Source: Candidatus Woesearchaeota archaeon (lineage in GTDB: Archaea > Nanobdellota > Nanobdellia > Woesearchaeales > GW2011-AR9). Taken from it: DNA of 41,194 nt. The stretch lies in assembly GCA_016185725.1 (NCBI GenBank), contig JACPNA010000051.1:1-41194 (forward strand), read 5' to 3'. The first letter of the stretch is position 1, and each line of letters starts with the position of its first letter. The translations under genes were made by a program, and so were the position numbers. Shown piece by piece: positions 23,973 through 31,287 of the stretch. Below the pieces are notes generated by a model, which had not been told where the DNA came from, did not search any database, and saw only the letters and a list, made by a program, of their open reading frames with translations.

Positions 23973-24125
23973 ATGATCGAATCCTGTCCTGAATGTCATC
24001 ATACTTTACATCAAGGCGAACATAAGTTTGATGACGGCTTGTTTGAGGTATGGTATTGTAAATCATGTGGTTTTCGGAAAGAAATCGCCATCAATGAAAG
24101 AAAACTAAAACAAATTCCAAAATGA
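23973..24125 (+). CDS. Small zinc-ribbon protein
   Basis: A 50-residue protein with two CxxC knuckles: CPEC (5-8) and CKSC (29-32), the pattern of a zinc ribbon, with an intervening acidic segment and the aromatic LFEVWYC. The tail is basic. It may bind nucleic acid or act as a subunit; no specific family is recognised. Its TGA overlaps the ATG of the S4 protein by four bases (ATGA), so the two are translated from one mRNA. The same coupling suggests a shared RNA-related role. Confidence 0.7.
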   Translation: MIESCPECHHTLHQGEHKFDDGLFEVWYCKSCGFRKEIAINERKLKQIPK

Positions 24126-24328
24126 TTGATCAAGAAGGCAAAGAATATATTGAACTTAATGCATTTATAAAAAAAATAAACCTTGCCACTACCGGCGGTC
24201 AGGCTAAAAATGTAATCCGTTCTGGAGAAATAAAATTAAATGGTGTTATAGAAACACGAAATCGAAAAAAACTGTATCATGACGATGTTGTGGAATATGC
24301 TGGTAAAAAACACACAGTAAAAATATGA
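24122..24328 (+). CDS. S4-domain RNA-binding protein
   Basis: The 68-residue protein is essentially one S4 domain: IELNAFIKKINLATTGGQAK, NVIRSGEIKLNG, and VVEYAGKKHTVKI. It resembles the small stand-alone YbcJ/RqcH-associated type of S4 proteins, which bind structured RNA or the ribosome. The start overlaps the zinc-ribbon gene's stop by four bases. Nothing in the sequence suggests a catalytic partner domain. Confidence in the fold is high; the exact role is unknown. Confidence 0.85.
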   Translation: MIDQEGKEYIELNAFIKKINLATTGGQAKNVIRSGEIKLNGVIETRNRKKLYHDDVVEYAGKKHTVKI

Positions 24329-24425
24329 CTATTACACTTTTCTGATAACTGTAAGCTATCCTGCAACCTAAAAATAGATTTACCACTATAACAATAATTA
24401 TAAATAACTATCTTTATATTACTCT

Positions 24426-24815
24426 ATGAGTAACAGCCATTATCGTTTTCTATACATTGATGATAATGAAGGATTATCCACAGAAGAAATCCAATCCCGC
24501 TATCATCACAATTTCTCTAATGTCACCCTAGAACATGTTCTTACCAATGAACAAGCGCTGGAAAAAATTGCTTCTCATTTCTACGATGTCATTTTCTATG
24601 ACCTAGGTATGGATAAAGATTTAAGATATCCCATTGCCCATCTTATTAAAGACAGAAAACCTTCTGCCATTCTTGTCGGCATAAGTTATGCTCTCCTCTT
24701 CAACTCTGATCTTCCTATCTGTTTTGATGCCCGTATGGCATCTCTTATAGCATCAAATTATCCCGATACCGTTGCGAATGTAGTAAGAAAGTATAATATT
24801 CTATTAAAAAAATAA
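24426..24815 (+). CDS. Receiver-like (CheY-fold) protein
   Basis: The 129-residue protein follows the receiver pattern: acidic pair after strand 1 (FLYIDDNEG, D12/D13), and a possible phospho-acceptor Asp after strand 3 (DVIFYDLGM, D59), then VGISYAL where Thr/Ser is expected. The conserved Lys near the end of strand 5 is not evident. It could therefore be a degenerate receiver that binds partners rather than being phosphorylated in the usual way. No histidine kinase is found in the window. A TATA-like TTTATATTAC close to the start suggests a short leader. Confidence 0.55.
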   Translation: MSNSHYRFLYIDDNEGLSTEEIQSRYHHNFSNVTLEHVLTNEQALEKIASHFYDVIFYDLGMDKDLRYPIAHLIKDRKPSAILVGISYALLFNSDLPICFDARMASLIASNYPDTVANVVRKYNILLKK

Positions 24816-24870
24816 TAATCATTTCATAACTATCCTTCTTGTAATTATATATGTTAAACAACAGAACGCA

Positions 24871-25173
24871 TTACTCCTCCGCGCGTTGAATCACTAATTG
24901 TAGTGTTGCCACGATCTCTGGAGAAGTAGTTTGCAATTTATTCATATTCGTTCGTGTTATCTGTATTCTTTTAATAATCCCTTCTACCGCTTTAGTAGTG
25001 TATACTCCTACCCGTCCACTAACATCTTCCAGTTTTTCCGTTTCCTGTGTAAATACAGCAAGATCCCTCACCGCCTGATTAATCGTTGCTGATGTCTCCT
25101 TCAATTGCTCTATAAATGCAGTTATTTTTGCTCGTTCTCGTTTTGTAGTACCCACAATACTATTCTTGCCCAT
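24871..25173 (-). CDS. Small helical protein, third gene of the SRP54 operon
   Basis: I do not recognise this 100-residue protein. It starts MGKNSIVGTTKRERAKITAF and is predicted alpha-helical with coiled-coil character (ITAFIEQLKETSATINQAV). An in-frame GTG at 25182 gives three more residues, but GAGGTGG lies exactly where a ribosome-binding site for the ATG at 25173 should be, so the shorter form is chosen. It follows the 225-residue gene by 33 bases, which follows SRP54 by four, so the three are likely one transcript. Confidence 0.65.
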   Translation of the reverse strand: MGKNSIVGTTKRERAKITAFIEQLKETSATINQAVRDLAVFTQETEKLEDVSGRVGVYTTKAVEGIIKRIQITRTNMNKLQTTSPEIVATLQLVIQRAEE

Positions 25174-25206
25174 TGTTTCCACCTCATTTTTATATTTTTA
25201 TGAATA

Positions 25207-25884
25207 TCACTGCTTCTTCAAATGCCTAGTCAACATCTCCACTTCCTGCCACAACTCTCTTTCTGTTTTGTTCCCTTGAGAATAATCAACATATACATCC
25301 AGCTCATTATTCATTAAATGTGTTACCCACCCTTCCAGCATTCCTGAATAGGTCTCTTGAATAAATTTATCATCTCGGGCTGCCCGAAAACCAACATAAC
25401 CATTCTCCGTGCAAAATGTTTCATAGCGCACCGCAATAGGGCTTAATTTTATTTCTTCTTCGGGAGTAAGGAACTCAAAATAACCATCCAGAGTTAAAAC
25501 TAAACGATTATCATGGTTATCCTCTCCCGAGGCAATTATTCCTCGTAATTCCTGGCAGGAAAATTGTCTTGGCCTCATCATTCTCTTCACCTTCGCATAC
25601 ATAAAAACGCGGTGAATCATATCCGCAAGAAAACATCTATGTTCATTGATTTCATAGGTATTATCGCCTAACACAATCATCCCTTTTTGTTCAACATAGT
25701 GTTGTATATCTTCTAGACACTCCCCCAGTTTATCCTGCTCACTATAGGAATCATTAGAACTATATTGTGGATAATTTCTGCTCAGCGGAGACTCTATTTT
25801 TCTCCACGTTTCATCCTTCTGCAAACGAAACCTCTGCAATCCACTGCCAATATATGCTTCCACTAAAAATTGCATTTCCTCCAT
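25207..25884 (-). CDS. Unidentified 225-residue protein downstream of SRP54
   Basis: No family is recognised. The protein has no membrane segment or signal peptide, mixes short helices and strands, and has a middle Arg-rich patch (VFMYAKVKRMMRPRQFSCQE, about 89-108). A ribosome-binding site GGTGATAC, lying in the end of the SRP54 gene, is well placed for the ATG at 25884. Because its start is four bases past the SRP54 stop, translation is probably coupled to it. A link to protein targeting is only a guess from position. Confidence 0.7.
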   Translation of the reverse strand: MEEMQFLVEAYIGSGLQRFRLQKDETWRKIESPLSRNYPQYSSNDSYSEQDKLGECLEDIQHYVEQKGMIVLGDNTYEINEHRCFLADMIHRVFMYAKVKRMMRPRQFSCQELRGIIASGEDNHDNRLVLTLDGYFEFLTPEEEIKLSPIAVRYETFCTENGYVGFRAARDDKFIQETYSGMLEGWVTHLMNNELDVYVDYSQGNKTERELWQEVEMLTRHLKKQ

Positions 25885-25888
25885 AGTA

Positions 25889-27238
25889 TCACCCCATCAG
25901 CCCTTTAGGCAATTTTCCACTCATCTTCTTCATTAAAGAATTCATATCTTTCTCTCCTTTGAACATCTTCATCATTTTCTTGCTCTGTCTATACTGTTTG
26001 ATTAATTCCCTCACTTCATTAACTTTCACACCCGAACCAGATGCAATTCGATCAATTCTCTCCGCCGAAATAACTTCCGGATCCTCTAACTCTTCTTTCG
26101 TCATGGAATTCATGGCGTATTTCCATTTCTCTAATTTACCCTCTTGCACCTGTAACATTTCCTTCGGTAGTTTCAAAGCCCCCATACCAGGAAGCATTTC
26201 CATAATTTTTCCAAACGAGCCCATTTTCTTCATCGCGCTCATTTGTTCATATAAATCTAATAAATTAAAATCTCCTCTCAAAAATTTCTCACTCATGTCC
26301 CTTGCCTGCTCCTCACCAACGACTTCTCTAGCTTTTTCTAATAACGACTCTAAATCACCCATTCCTAACAATCTGCTGACAAAGCGTTCCGGATTGAAAC
26401 TCTCTAAATCATCAATCTTTTCACCTACACCAATAAACACTATGGGCGCATTTGTAACCGCACACGCCGATAATGCTCCCCCTCCCTTCGCTGTACCCTC
26501 TAATTTTGTAACAATTACACCAGAAATAGTACAGGAATCATGAAATGCCTGCGCTTGCTTCTGTGCCGCTTGTCCAATATCACCAGAAATCACTAATAAT
26601 CGTTCATCAGCCCTTACCACCGCATTAATTTTGTTTAATTCTTCAATCAATTCCTCAGATAGTGCATCTCTGCCCGCGGTATCAACAATAACAACATCAT
26701 ACTCTTTTAATTTCTCTTTAAACGCATTATATATCTTAACGGGGCTTTTCTCATTTTTAATACCAAAAAAATCAACTCCAACTTGCTTAGCCAATTGTTC
26801 TAATTGGTCATACGCTGCCGGTCTCCACGTATCTGTCTGCATTACAGCTACTCTTAACCCTCTTTTTCGGTAATACTTACCTAATTTTCCCGCCGTCGTT
26901 GTTTTACCAGAACCAAATAAGCCAACTAACATAATTTGCGTCGGCTTTTTATTAATTGTAATCTCTCTAGCTTCCTTGCCTAAGAAATTGGTTAATTCTT
27001 CATATACAATCTTCACAATATGTTCTCGTTTCGTAATTCCCGCCGGCGGATTTTCCTTCGCCCGATCCTTAATTTTTGTGCTTAACTCAAACACTAGTTT
27101 GACATTAGTATCTGATTGCAATAACGCTCGTTGAATATCCTTAACCAGCTCATTAATCAACTTTTCATCAACAAAAATCGAATTAGTAATCCGGCTTAAC
27201 GTACTTTTCAAAGATTCACTTAATTTCTCTAAAACCAT
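25889..27238 (-). CDS. srp54: Signal recognition particle protein SRP54
   Basis: SRP54 binds 7S RNA and signal sequences and, with the FtsY receptor, targets ribosomes to the membrane in a GTP-dependent way. The 449-residue protein has the N domain (1-~90), the G domain with GLFGSGKTTTAGK (about 106-118), VIVDTAGRDAL, TKLEGTAKGGG and GVGEKIDDLESFNPERF, and a C-terminal M domain with MGSFGKIMEMLPGMG and RIASGSGVKVNEV for RNA and signal-peptide binding. Length is normal. It leads a leftward operon with two unknown genes. No 7S RNA gene was found in the window. Confidence 0.96.
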   Translation of the reverse strand: MVLEKLSESLKSTLSRITNSIFVDEKLINELVKDIQRALLQSDTNVKLVFELSTKIKDRAKENPPAGITKREHIVKIVYEELTNFLGKEAREITINKKPTQIMLVGLFGSGKTTTAGKLGKYYRKRGLRVAVMQTDTWRPAAYDQLEQLAKQVGVDFFGIKNEKSPVKIYNAFKEKLKEYDVVIVDTAGRDALSEELIEELNKINAVVRADERLLVISGDIGQAAQKQAQAFHDSCTISGVIVTKLEGTAKGGGALSACAVTNAPIVFIGVGEKIDDLESFNPERFVSRLLGMGDLESLLEKAREVVGEEQARDMSEKFLRGDFNLLDLYEQMSAMKKMGSFGKIMEMLPGMGALKLPKEMLQVQEGKLEKWKYAMNSMTKEELEDPEVISAERIDRIASGSGVKVNEVRELIKQYRQSKKMMKMFKGEKDMNSLMKKMSGKLPKGLMG

Positions 27239-27343
27239 TTTTAAGAAGAAAGGTAGTTTTCATTATAAAGATTATCTTGTTTTTGGCTAATTTAAACGAA
27301 TTACCAAACATAACCTTATATCTTTCCCTCCTTTCTTCCTCCT

Positions 27344-27799
27344 ATGCACAATAATCCTCTCCAAAAAGAAAACACCACCCCCCTCGCCATAGAAGCGCGT
27401 AATTCTCTTGGTAGTTATTGTTTCACGGAATGTCATGCCTATTGCTGTCGCAAAGGCTATCTTATTCTTACACCAAAAGAAGCAGATTTATTATCCCCTA
27501 ACAATAAGAAAGAATCAATTCTAAACAAAACTATTATTCCCCTACACGGAGGGAAATATGTTCTTGATTTGGGCTCAAAAGACGGCTGTCCGCAATTACA
27601 AGAACATAAATGCAACATTCATACTAATCCTGAACGACCCCTTGCCTGTAAAGAATTTCCTCTTTTTATCAAGGGCAATACTATTCGTTTATCACGTCGT
27701 TGTCCTGCAGTTCGAGAAAATATTCTCTATCCTTATCTTGCTCAATTTAAACTTCTTGGCTACACCCTTGCTTATGGCAATGATAATTTTAGAGAATGA
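27344..27799 (+). CDS. YkgJ-type Cys-cluster protein (zinc/iron-chelating)
   Basis: The 151-residue protein has the cysteine pattern of the YkgJ family: CFTECHAYCC (about 26-35), GCPQL, CNIHTNPERPLACKEFP (about 86-102) and RRCPAV (about 118-123). This set of eight or so cysteines probably binds a metal or iron-sulfur cluster. Members are widespread in bacteria and archaea with no settled function; some neighbour flagellar or RNA genes. It starts about 105 bases from the divergent SRP54 gene and ends 15 bases from the 3' end of the convergent tRNA-Arg. Confidence 0.83.
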   Translation: MHNNPLQKENTTPLAIEARNSLGSYCFTECHAYCCRKGYLILTPKEADLLSPNNKKESILNKTIIPLHGGKYVLDLGSKDGCPQLQEHKCNIHTNPERPLACKEFPLFIKGNTIRLSRRCPAVRENILYPYLAQFKLLGYTLAYGNDNFRE

Positions 27800-27814
27800 A
27801 AAATAGAAAAATAA

Positions 27815-28002
27815 TGAGCCTGCCCGGAATTTCGTGAAACACCCTATTTTCCGCTCGTGGGATTTTCGTAGAAATATCCCCCTTGACAATCTTCGTATAG
27901 GATACTTACTTCGAACCGGGGTTTGCTGGTAACTTCTAATCTTTTAACCGAAGCCAACCGTCCTATTTACCCTTCATCGAATCCAGGCTAGACTACAGGC
28001 CC
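27815..28002 (-). tRNA. tRNA-Arg(UCG) with three introns
   Basis: Read leftward from 28002: acceptor GGGCCTG pairs with CAGGCTC (27816-27822), one G-U, discriminator A. The D stem GTCT/GGAC, anticodon stem GTTGG/CCAGC and T stem CCCGG/CCGGG all form only if three introns are removed. These are: D loop, about 15-16 nt (about 27968-27982); canonical 37/38, 17 nt (27931-27947) with central helix CUUC/GAAG; and T loop after position 59, 81 nt (27829-27909) with central helix UUCG/CGAA and bulges AAG and AUU. The mature RNA is about 74 nt with loop CU-UCG-G-A. CCA is not encoded. Flanking GC content is raised against an AT-rich background. Confidence 0.9.
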
Positions 28003-28064
28003 ATCTAGAGAGAATTATCTCGCCGTTTTAAAAACATTCCGCAAAGAAAAACTCTAGAAAATAT

Positions 28065-28814
28065 CTAGGGTGCAATTGCTTTCTCCCAAATAATCCAAAA
28101 ATGCATTTTATAGGCATCAGCAACTTGCTTATTTTTAATTAAAATAGACATGGGTTTTAGATCTTCCCGCTCATGCATAATGCTTATCGCTACCTCCTCA
28201 CCGCAGATAAATGTAGTAGCAGTATTATTGTTCTCTTGATTAAGACATTTCGCTTCTGTATAGGGTAAGGTATTAAGAAATCGTATCCGTTCCACGGCAT
28301 CTCTGTTATATAGATGATACATCATTTGTTTTTGTTCCGCTCTTCTTTTATGAATTACTTCTTGAAAAAATCTTCCTACCTTATCAATCGCAAATTTTGG
28401 TGCATCAATAGCAAAAATATCTTCCTTTAATTCTAAAAAATGCAAAAACATATTCCTAATATAATCATATCCCTCATAAATCTGTACGGTCTGCTCATTT
28501 TTATTTAATGTATTATTCAACTCTAATTCTGGAATAATCTTGTTCAATTTTATTTCTTTTTCCATCAATATATTTTTCAACATGGCTGGCGGTGAAGCTT
28601 GATATCCTTTTTTTCCTTCATATATCATCTCTGAAGCTAACCCCCGTTCTTTCAATCTCGCAATAGAATCATAAACATTAACTCGATGAATACCGCTTGC
28701 TTCTGCAATCTTTGTTGCAGAAGAAAAACCTTTTTCTATCAGTGAAACATATACCTTCGCTTCATTTTGCGAAAGGCCCAAACTCATTAAAACCTGTTCT
28801 TTCATTGTATACAT
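28065..28814 (-). CDS. TrmB-family transcriptional regulator
   Basis: The 249-residue protein has the N-terminal winged helix of TrmB/sugar-specific regulators: LMSLGLSQNEAKVYVSLIEK (about 9-28), ASGIHRVNVYDSIARLKERG (about 39-58) and YQASPPAMLKNILMEKE. A helical linker and a C-terminal ligand-like domain (about 105-249, QIYEGYDYIRNMF) follow. It reads away from the nine-gene signalling cluster, separated from it by 164 bases that contain an inverted repeat, so it is the natural candidate to control that cluster and itself. The ligand is unknown. Confidence 0.83.
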   Translation of the reverse strand: MYTMKEQVLMSLGLSQNEAKVYVSLIEKGFSSATKIAEASGIHRVNVYDSIARLKERGLASEMIYEGKKGYQASPPAMLKNILMEKEIKLNKIIPELELNNTLNKNEQTVQIYEGYDYIRNMFLHFLELKEDIFAIDAPKFAIDKVGRFFQEVIHKRRAEQKQMMYHLYNRDAVERIRFLNTLPYTEAKCLNQENNNTATTFICGEEVAISIMHEREDLKPMSILIKNKQVADAYKMHFWIIWEKAIAP

Positions 28815-28877
28815 TGAAACTACATTTTTATTTAAACTTTCCGATATATTCTAAAAATATAGTTCTTTTTTAAATTA

Positions 28878-28899
28878 AGTTGTATACCTAACTACAACT
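28878..28899. promoter_or_regulatory. Candidate operator between TrmB-type gene and signalling cluster
   Basis: AGTTGTA and TACAACT form a 7-bp inverted repeat with an 8-base spacer. It lies about 65 bases from the regulator's start and 80 bases from the first cluster gene. Dyads of this size are typical binding sites for dimeric winged-helix regulators. No second copy was found, so the link is inference. Confidence 0.4.
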
Positions 28900-28943
28900 A
28901 GATGGTAATAATTTAATACTATCCCATTAAAATGACAACAACA

Positions 28944-28952
28944 TTTATATAC
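28944..28952 (+). promoter_or_regulatory. TATA box of the signalling cluster
   Basis: TTTATATAC is centred about 31 bases before the ATG at 28979, so transcription should begin only a few bases ahead of it. A GGTGATG at 28967-28973 looks like a ribosome-binding site, but may lie partly outside the transcript if this box is used. No other strong TATA box is seen before the later genes, in line with a single long transcript. Confidence 0.5.
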
Positions 28953-28978
28953 TTATTATTTTATCTGGTGATGTAAAC

Positions 28979-30208
28979 ATGGCTTCAAAGACCTTGGGGA
29001 TTATCGGCAAGGGACCTCTTGTTGCAAATTTATTTAATTATATAACAAATTCTGCAGAAAATAAAGATTCCAACATAAATTTATTCTTTCAAGAAATATC
29101 TCATATTAACTTTTACAATTATGGTTATGAGAGTAAAGACCACTTTGAAAATTCACTAAGCTATCAAGATTTAATTTCAAAAATCCAACCTAAGATAACA
29201 CCTGAAGTTTCTGATTTAGGAAAATTTATTCAAAGTTCTAATATAATCCTAGACGCAGCTGGTGGTTATATATCTCGCCATGATAAAAAACTATCCGATA
29301 TCCAACCTTACACTCTTTATACATATGCAGAATCTAAATATAGTCCCAATCCTTCTCTTCCTTCTCTTTCTTTAGATTGCAATGCTGATTATGAAACATA
29401 TACAAAAAAAAAACATGAAAAAGGCCGTCTTATTTTTACGAAAGAAGAATTTCAAAGACAATGGGAATTTTCCCTGGCCTTGATTGAACAATTCCATGGT
29501 ATCGATAAGATATACCGCCAAAATCCTAAAGAAACTTCGCTCGGCTTTAGAACATATACGGAAGTACCGTTCACTGCGATGATGATGTTACAACGTGGCT
29601 TTGATATTAATCTGCAATTAACCAAATTGAAAGAAAAAGGCAACAAATTTTTACCTACATATTTAGTTGTTGTTAACGAACCATGTATCACTGCTACAGT
29701 ACTAACCAGTCAATGTCCTTCGCTTATTCCTTATACGGTTGCTTGTACTGGTTATGATCGAGAACGCTTAGAGGAAGTTCTTAATGAAGATGAATATTAC
29801 ACAGAAATAAGACATAAATATAATCTTGGTTGGCTTCAAGTTTCACTCCGCGGCTTCCATGACACTAAAGTTACTCTGCCTTTTATTTCAATTAAAGATA
29901 AAGATAGTAATACCTTCGTTGATAATCTGAATTTTAAAAACGCGTATCATTTCTTAAAAGAAAACGTAGGTCAATACTATTTAAAACAACCACCCACTAA
30001 ATCTAATCAACAAGTTAGTGCGCATTTAATACGTACCATTGTCAATGCTAGTCAAAGTCACAATAAACCCTTATCCATTTATCCCCCTATTGCCGAGCGT
30101 TCTCTAAATAATGGATTTTATCAACCCCTATTAAATAATGAAAGAGGCCTATTCTTAGTTGGTGAACATCATTTTATCAATGGAAAGGTGAAAGCTGATG
30201 AACTATGA
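28979..30208 (+). CDS. Lactate/malate dehydrogenase-like protein, divergent
   Basis: The 409-residue protein follows the LDH/MDH plan with weak but ordered matches: nucleotide loop LGIIGKGPLVANL (about 6-18), IILDAAGGYISRHDKK (about 88-103; compare ITAG.PR.PG.SR.D), VVVNEPCITATVL (about 230-242; compare V.TNPVD), ACTGYDRERLEE (compare G..LD.AR), and VSLRGFHDTKVTLPF (about 285-299; compare GEHGDS.VP). A roughly 80-residue insertion separates the second and third blocks. Catalytic residues are only partly kept, so it may bind NAD(H) or a related ligand as a sensor rather than act as an enzyme. It is first in the cluster and overlaps the next gene by 11 bases. Confidence 0.55.
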   Translation: MASKTLGIIGKGPLVANLFNYITNSAENKDSNINLFFQEISHINFYNYGYESKDHFENSLSYQDLISKIQPKITPEVSDLGKFIQSSNIILDAAGGYISRHDKKLSDIQPYTLYTYAESKYSPNPSLPSLSLDCNADYETYTKKKHEKGRLIFTKEEFQRQWEFSLALIEQFHGIDKIYRQNPKETSLGFRTYTEVPFTAMMMLQRGFDINLQLTKLKEKGNKFLPTYLVVVNEPCITATVLTSQCPSLIPYTVACTGYDRERLEEVLNEDEYYTEIRHKYNLGWLQVSLRGFHDTKVTLPFISIKDKDSNTFVDNLNFKNAYHFLKENVGQYYLKQPPTKSNQQVSAHLIRTIVNASQSHNKPLSIYPPIAERSLNNGFYQPLLNNERGLFLVGEHHFINGKVKADEL

Positions 30209-31286
30209 AGACTTCATAAAAAACGAAAGAGAATGCGCTGAAGATAAACTGCATAACTTATTGCGCAGCACTTTTTTTTATCTGCACAATTCATCTGCTC
30301 AGCCATTTGAAGACAACCCCCATTTAGAAACCTATTTTCCTCAGCTTTCAACACCAGAAGGATCAACCCTAAATTTCCCAAAAAATTATTTCGCGGTAAG
30401 CGGAAATAAGCTATTATTATACCAAGATAATGTAATTAAACAAGAAATATCCGCAAATATAACGCATATGGCAATATCTCCTCTTGAGGAGTTCCCTTAT
30501 CTCTTGTATGGGGGTGAATATAATTCTTTAGATTACTTAAAAATATCCAATATCATTGAACCTTCAGAAGAAAAAACAATTTCACTTCCGAGATATTATG
30601 ATGGTCAAAGCGCTATCAATTCCCTTGCTTTTTTTGAAGATAAATTATTTATTTCCCATAGTTCTCATGGCATAATTTTTCTTCCTCTAGAAAATATTTA
30701 TACTTCAAATAATATCCAAATTGACCCGCACGCGCACACAAATTTCCTTCATAAAAAAAATTCTCACTCTAAGATCCTAAGAATGTGCTCATCACCTTCT
30801 CAACTATTTTTCTCAGAAGACGAACAATTATATGCCTATTCTTCAAAAAAAGGCAAGACCGAATGTTCGCACTATCCTTCTAAAATAACTTCTTTATTTT
30901 CCTCTAATGCCGACATCTATGTTGGTTGTGAAAATGGCAGCATTCATAAAAATAAAACGGCAATAATTCCTCCTAATTCTCTTTCCCCTTCCGCAGTTAA
31001 AAAAATTAGACCGGTCATGGTTGACAGCTTCGAAGGAATTTTGTACACCTTACATCAACAGCCTCATCTTTTCTTTATGGATACGAAAAATAGAGAAACA
31101 AAATTTCTTTCCCACCCTTTAGCAACAATAATAGATTTTGATTATAATTTTAAACAATTATTAGTTTTAAACAGTAATACAGTAATCATTCAAAACGAAG
31201 AAAATTTGGGAAAAGAGAGTAATAATAAATTATTACTTGATAAAGATGTTATGTGGAAATATATTTGTTCCTACGGAGGCAATTAA
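30198..31286 (+). CDS. Probable beta-propeller protein 1 of the signalling cluster
   Basis: The 362-residue protein has no catalytic motif. After a helical N terminus (1-~45) it shows repeated short strands of the kind seen in propeller blades: NYFAVSGNKLLLYQDN, DKLFISHSSHGIIFLPLE, SQLFFSEDEQLYAYSS, ADIYVGCENGSIHKN, EGILYTLHQQPHLFFMD and KQLLVLNSNTVIIQNEE, about six or seven in all. Such domains usually present a ring for protein binding. No signal peptide, so cytoplasmic. The start overlaps the previous gene by 11 bases, implying translational coupling, and the kinase begins one base after its stop. Confidence 0.6.
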   Translation: MNYEDFIKNERECAEDKLHNLLRSTFFYLHNSSAQPFEDNPHLETYFPQLSTPEGSTLNFPKNYFAVSGNKLLLYQDNVIKQEISANITHMAISPLEEFPYLLYGGEYNSLDYLKISNIIEPSEEKTISLPRYYDGQSAINSLAFFEDKLFISHSSHGIIFLPLENIYTSNNIQIDPHAHTNFLHKKNSHSKILRMCSSPSQLFFSEDEQLYAYSSKKGKTECSHYPSKITSLFSSNADIYVGCENGSIHKNKTAIIPPNSLSPSAVKKIRPVMVDSFEGILYTLHQQPHLFFMDTKNRETKFLSHPLATIIDFDYNFKQLLVLNSNTVIIQNEENLGKESNNKLLLDKDVMWKYICSYGGN

Positions 31287-31287
31287 C

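Noticed and set aside
25959-26873. Two rightward frames (194 and 80 codons) opposite SRP54
   Set aside because: Both are shadows of the conserved SRP54 coding region and are Ser/Pro/Ile-rich as expected for antisense.
27815-28002. GC-rich island first considered as 7S (SRP) RNA because SRP54 is near
   Set aside because: It is too short and resolves fully into a three-intron tRNA-Arg; no SRP Alu or S-domain signature is present.
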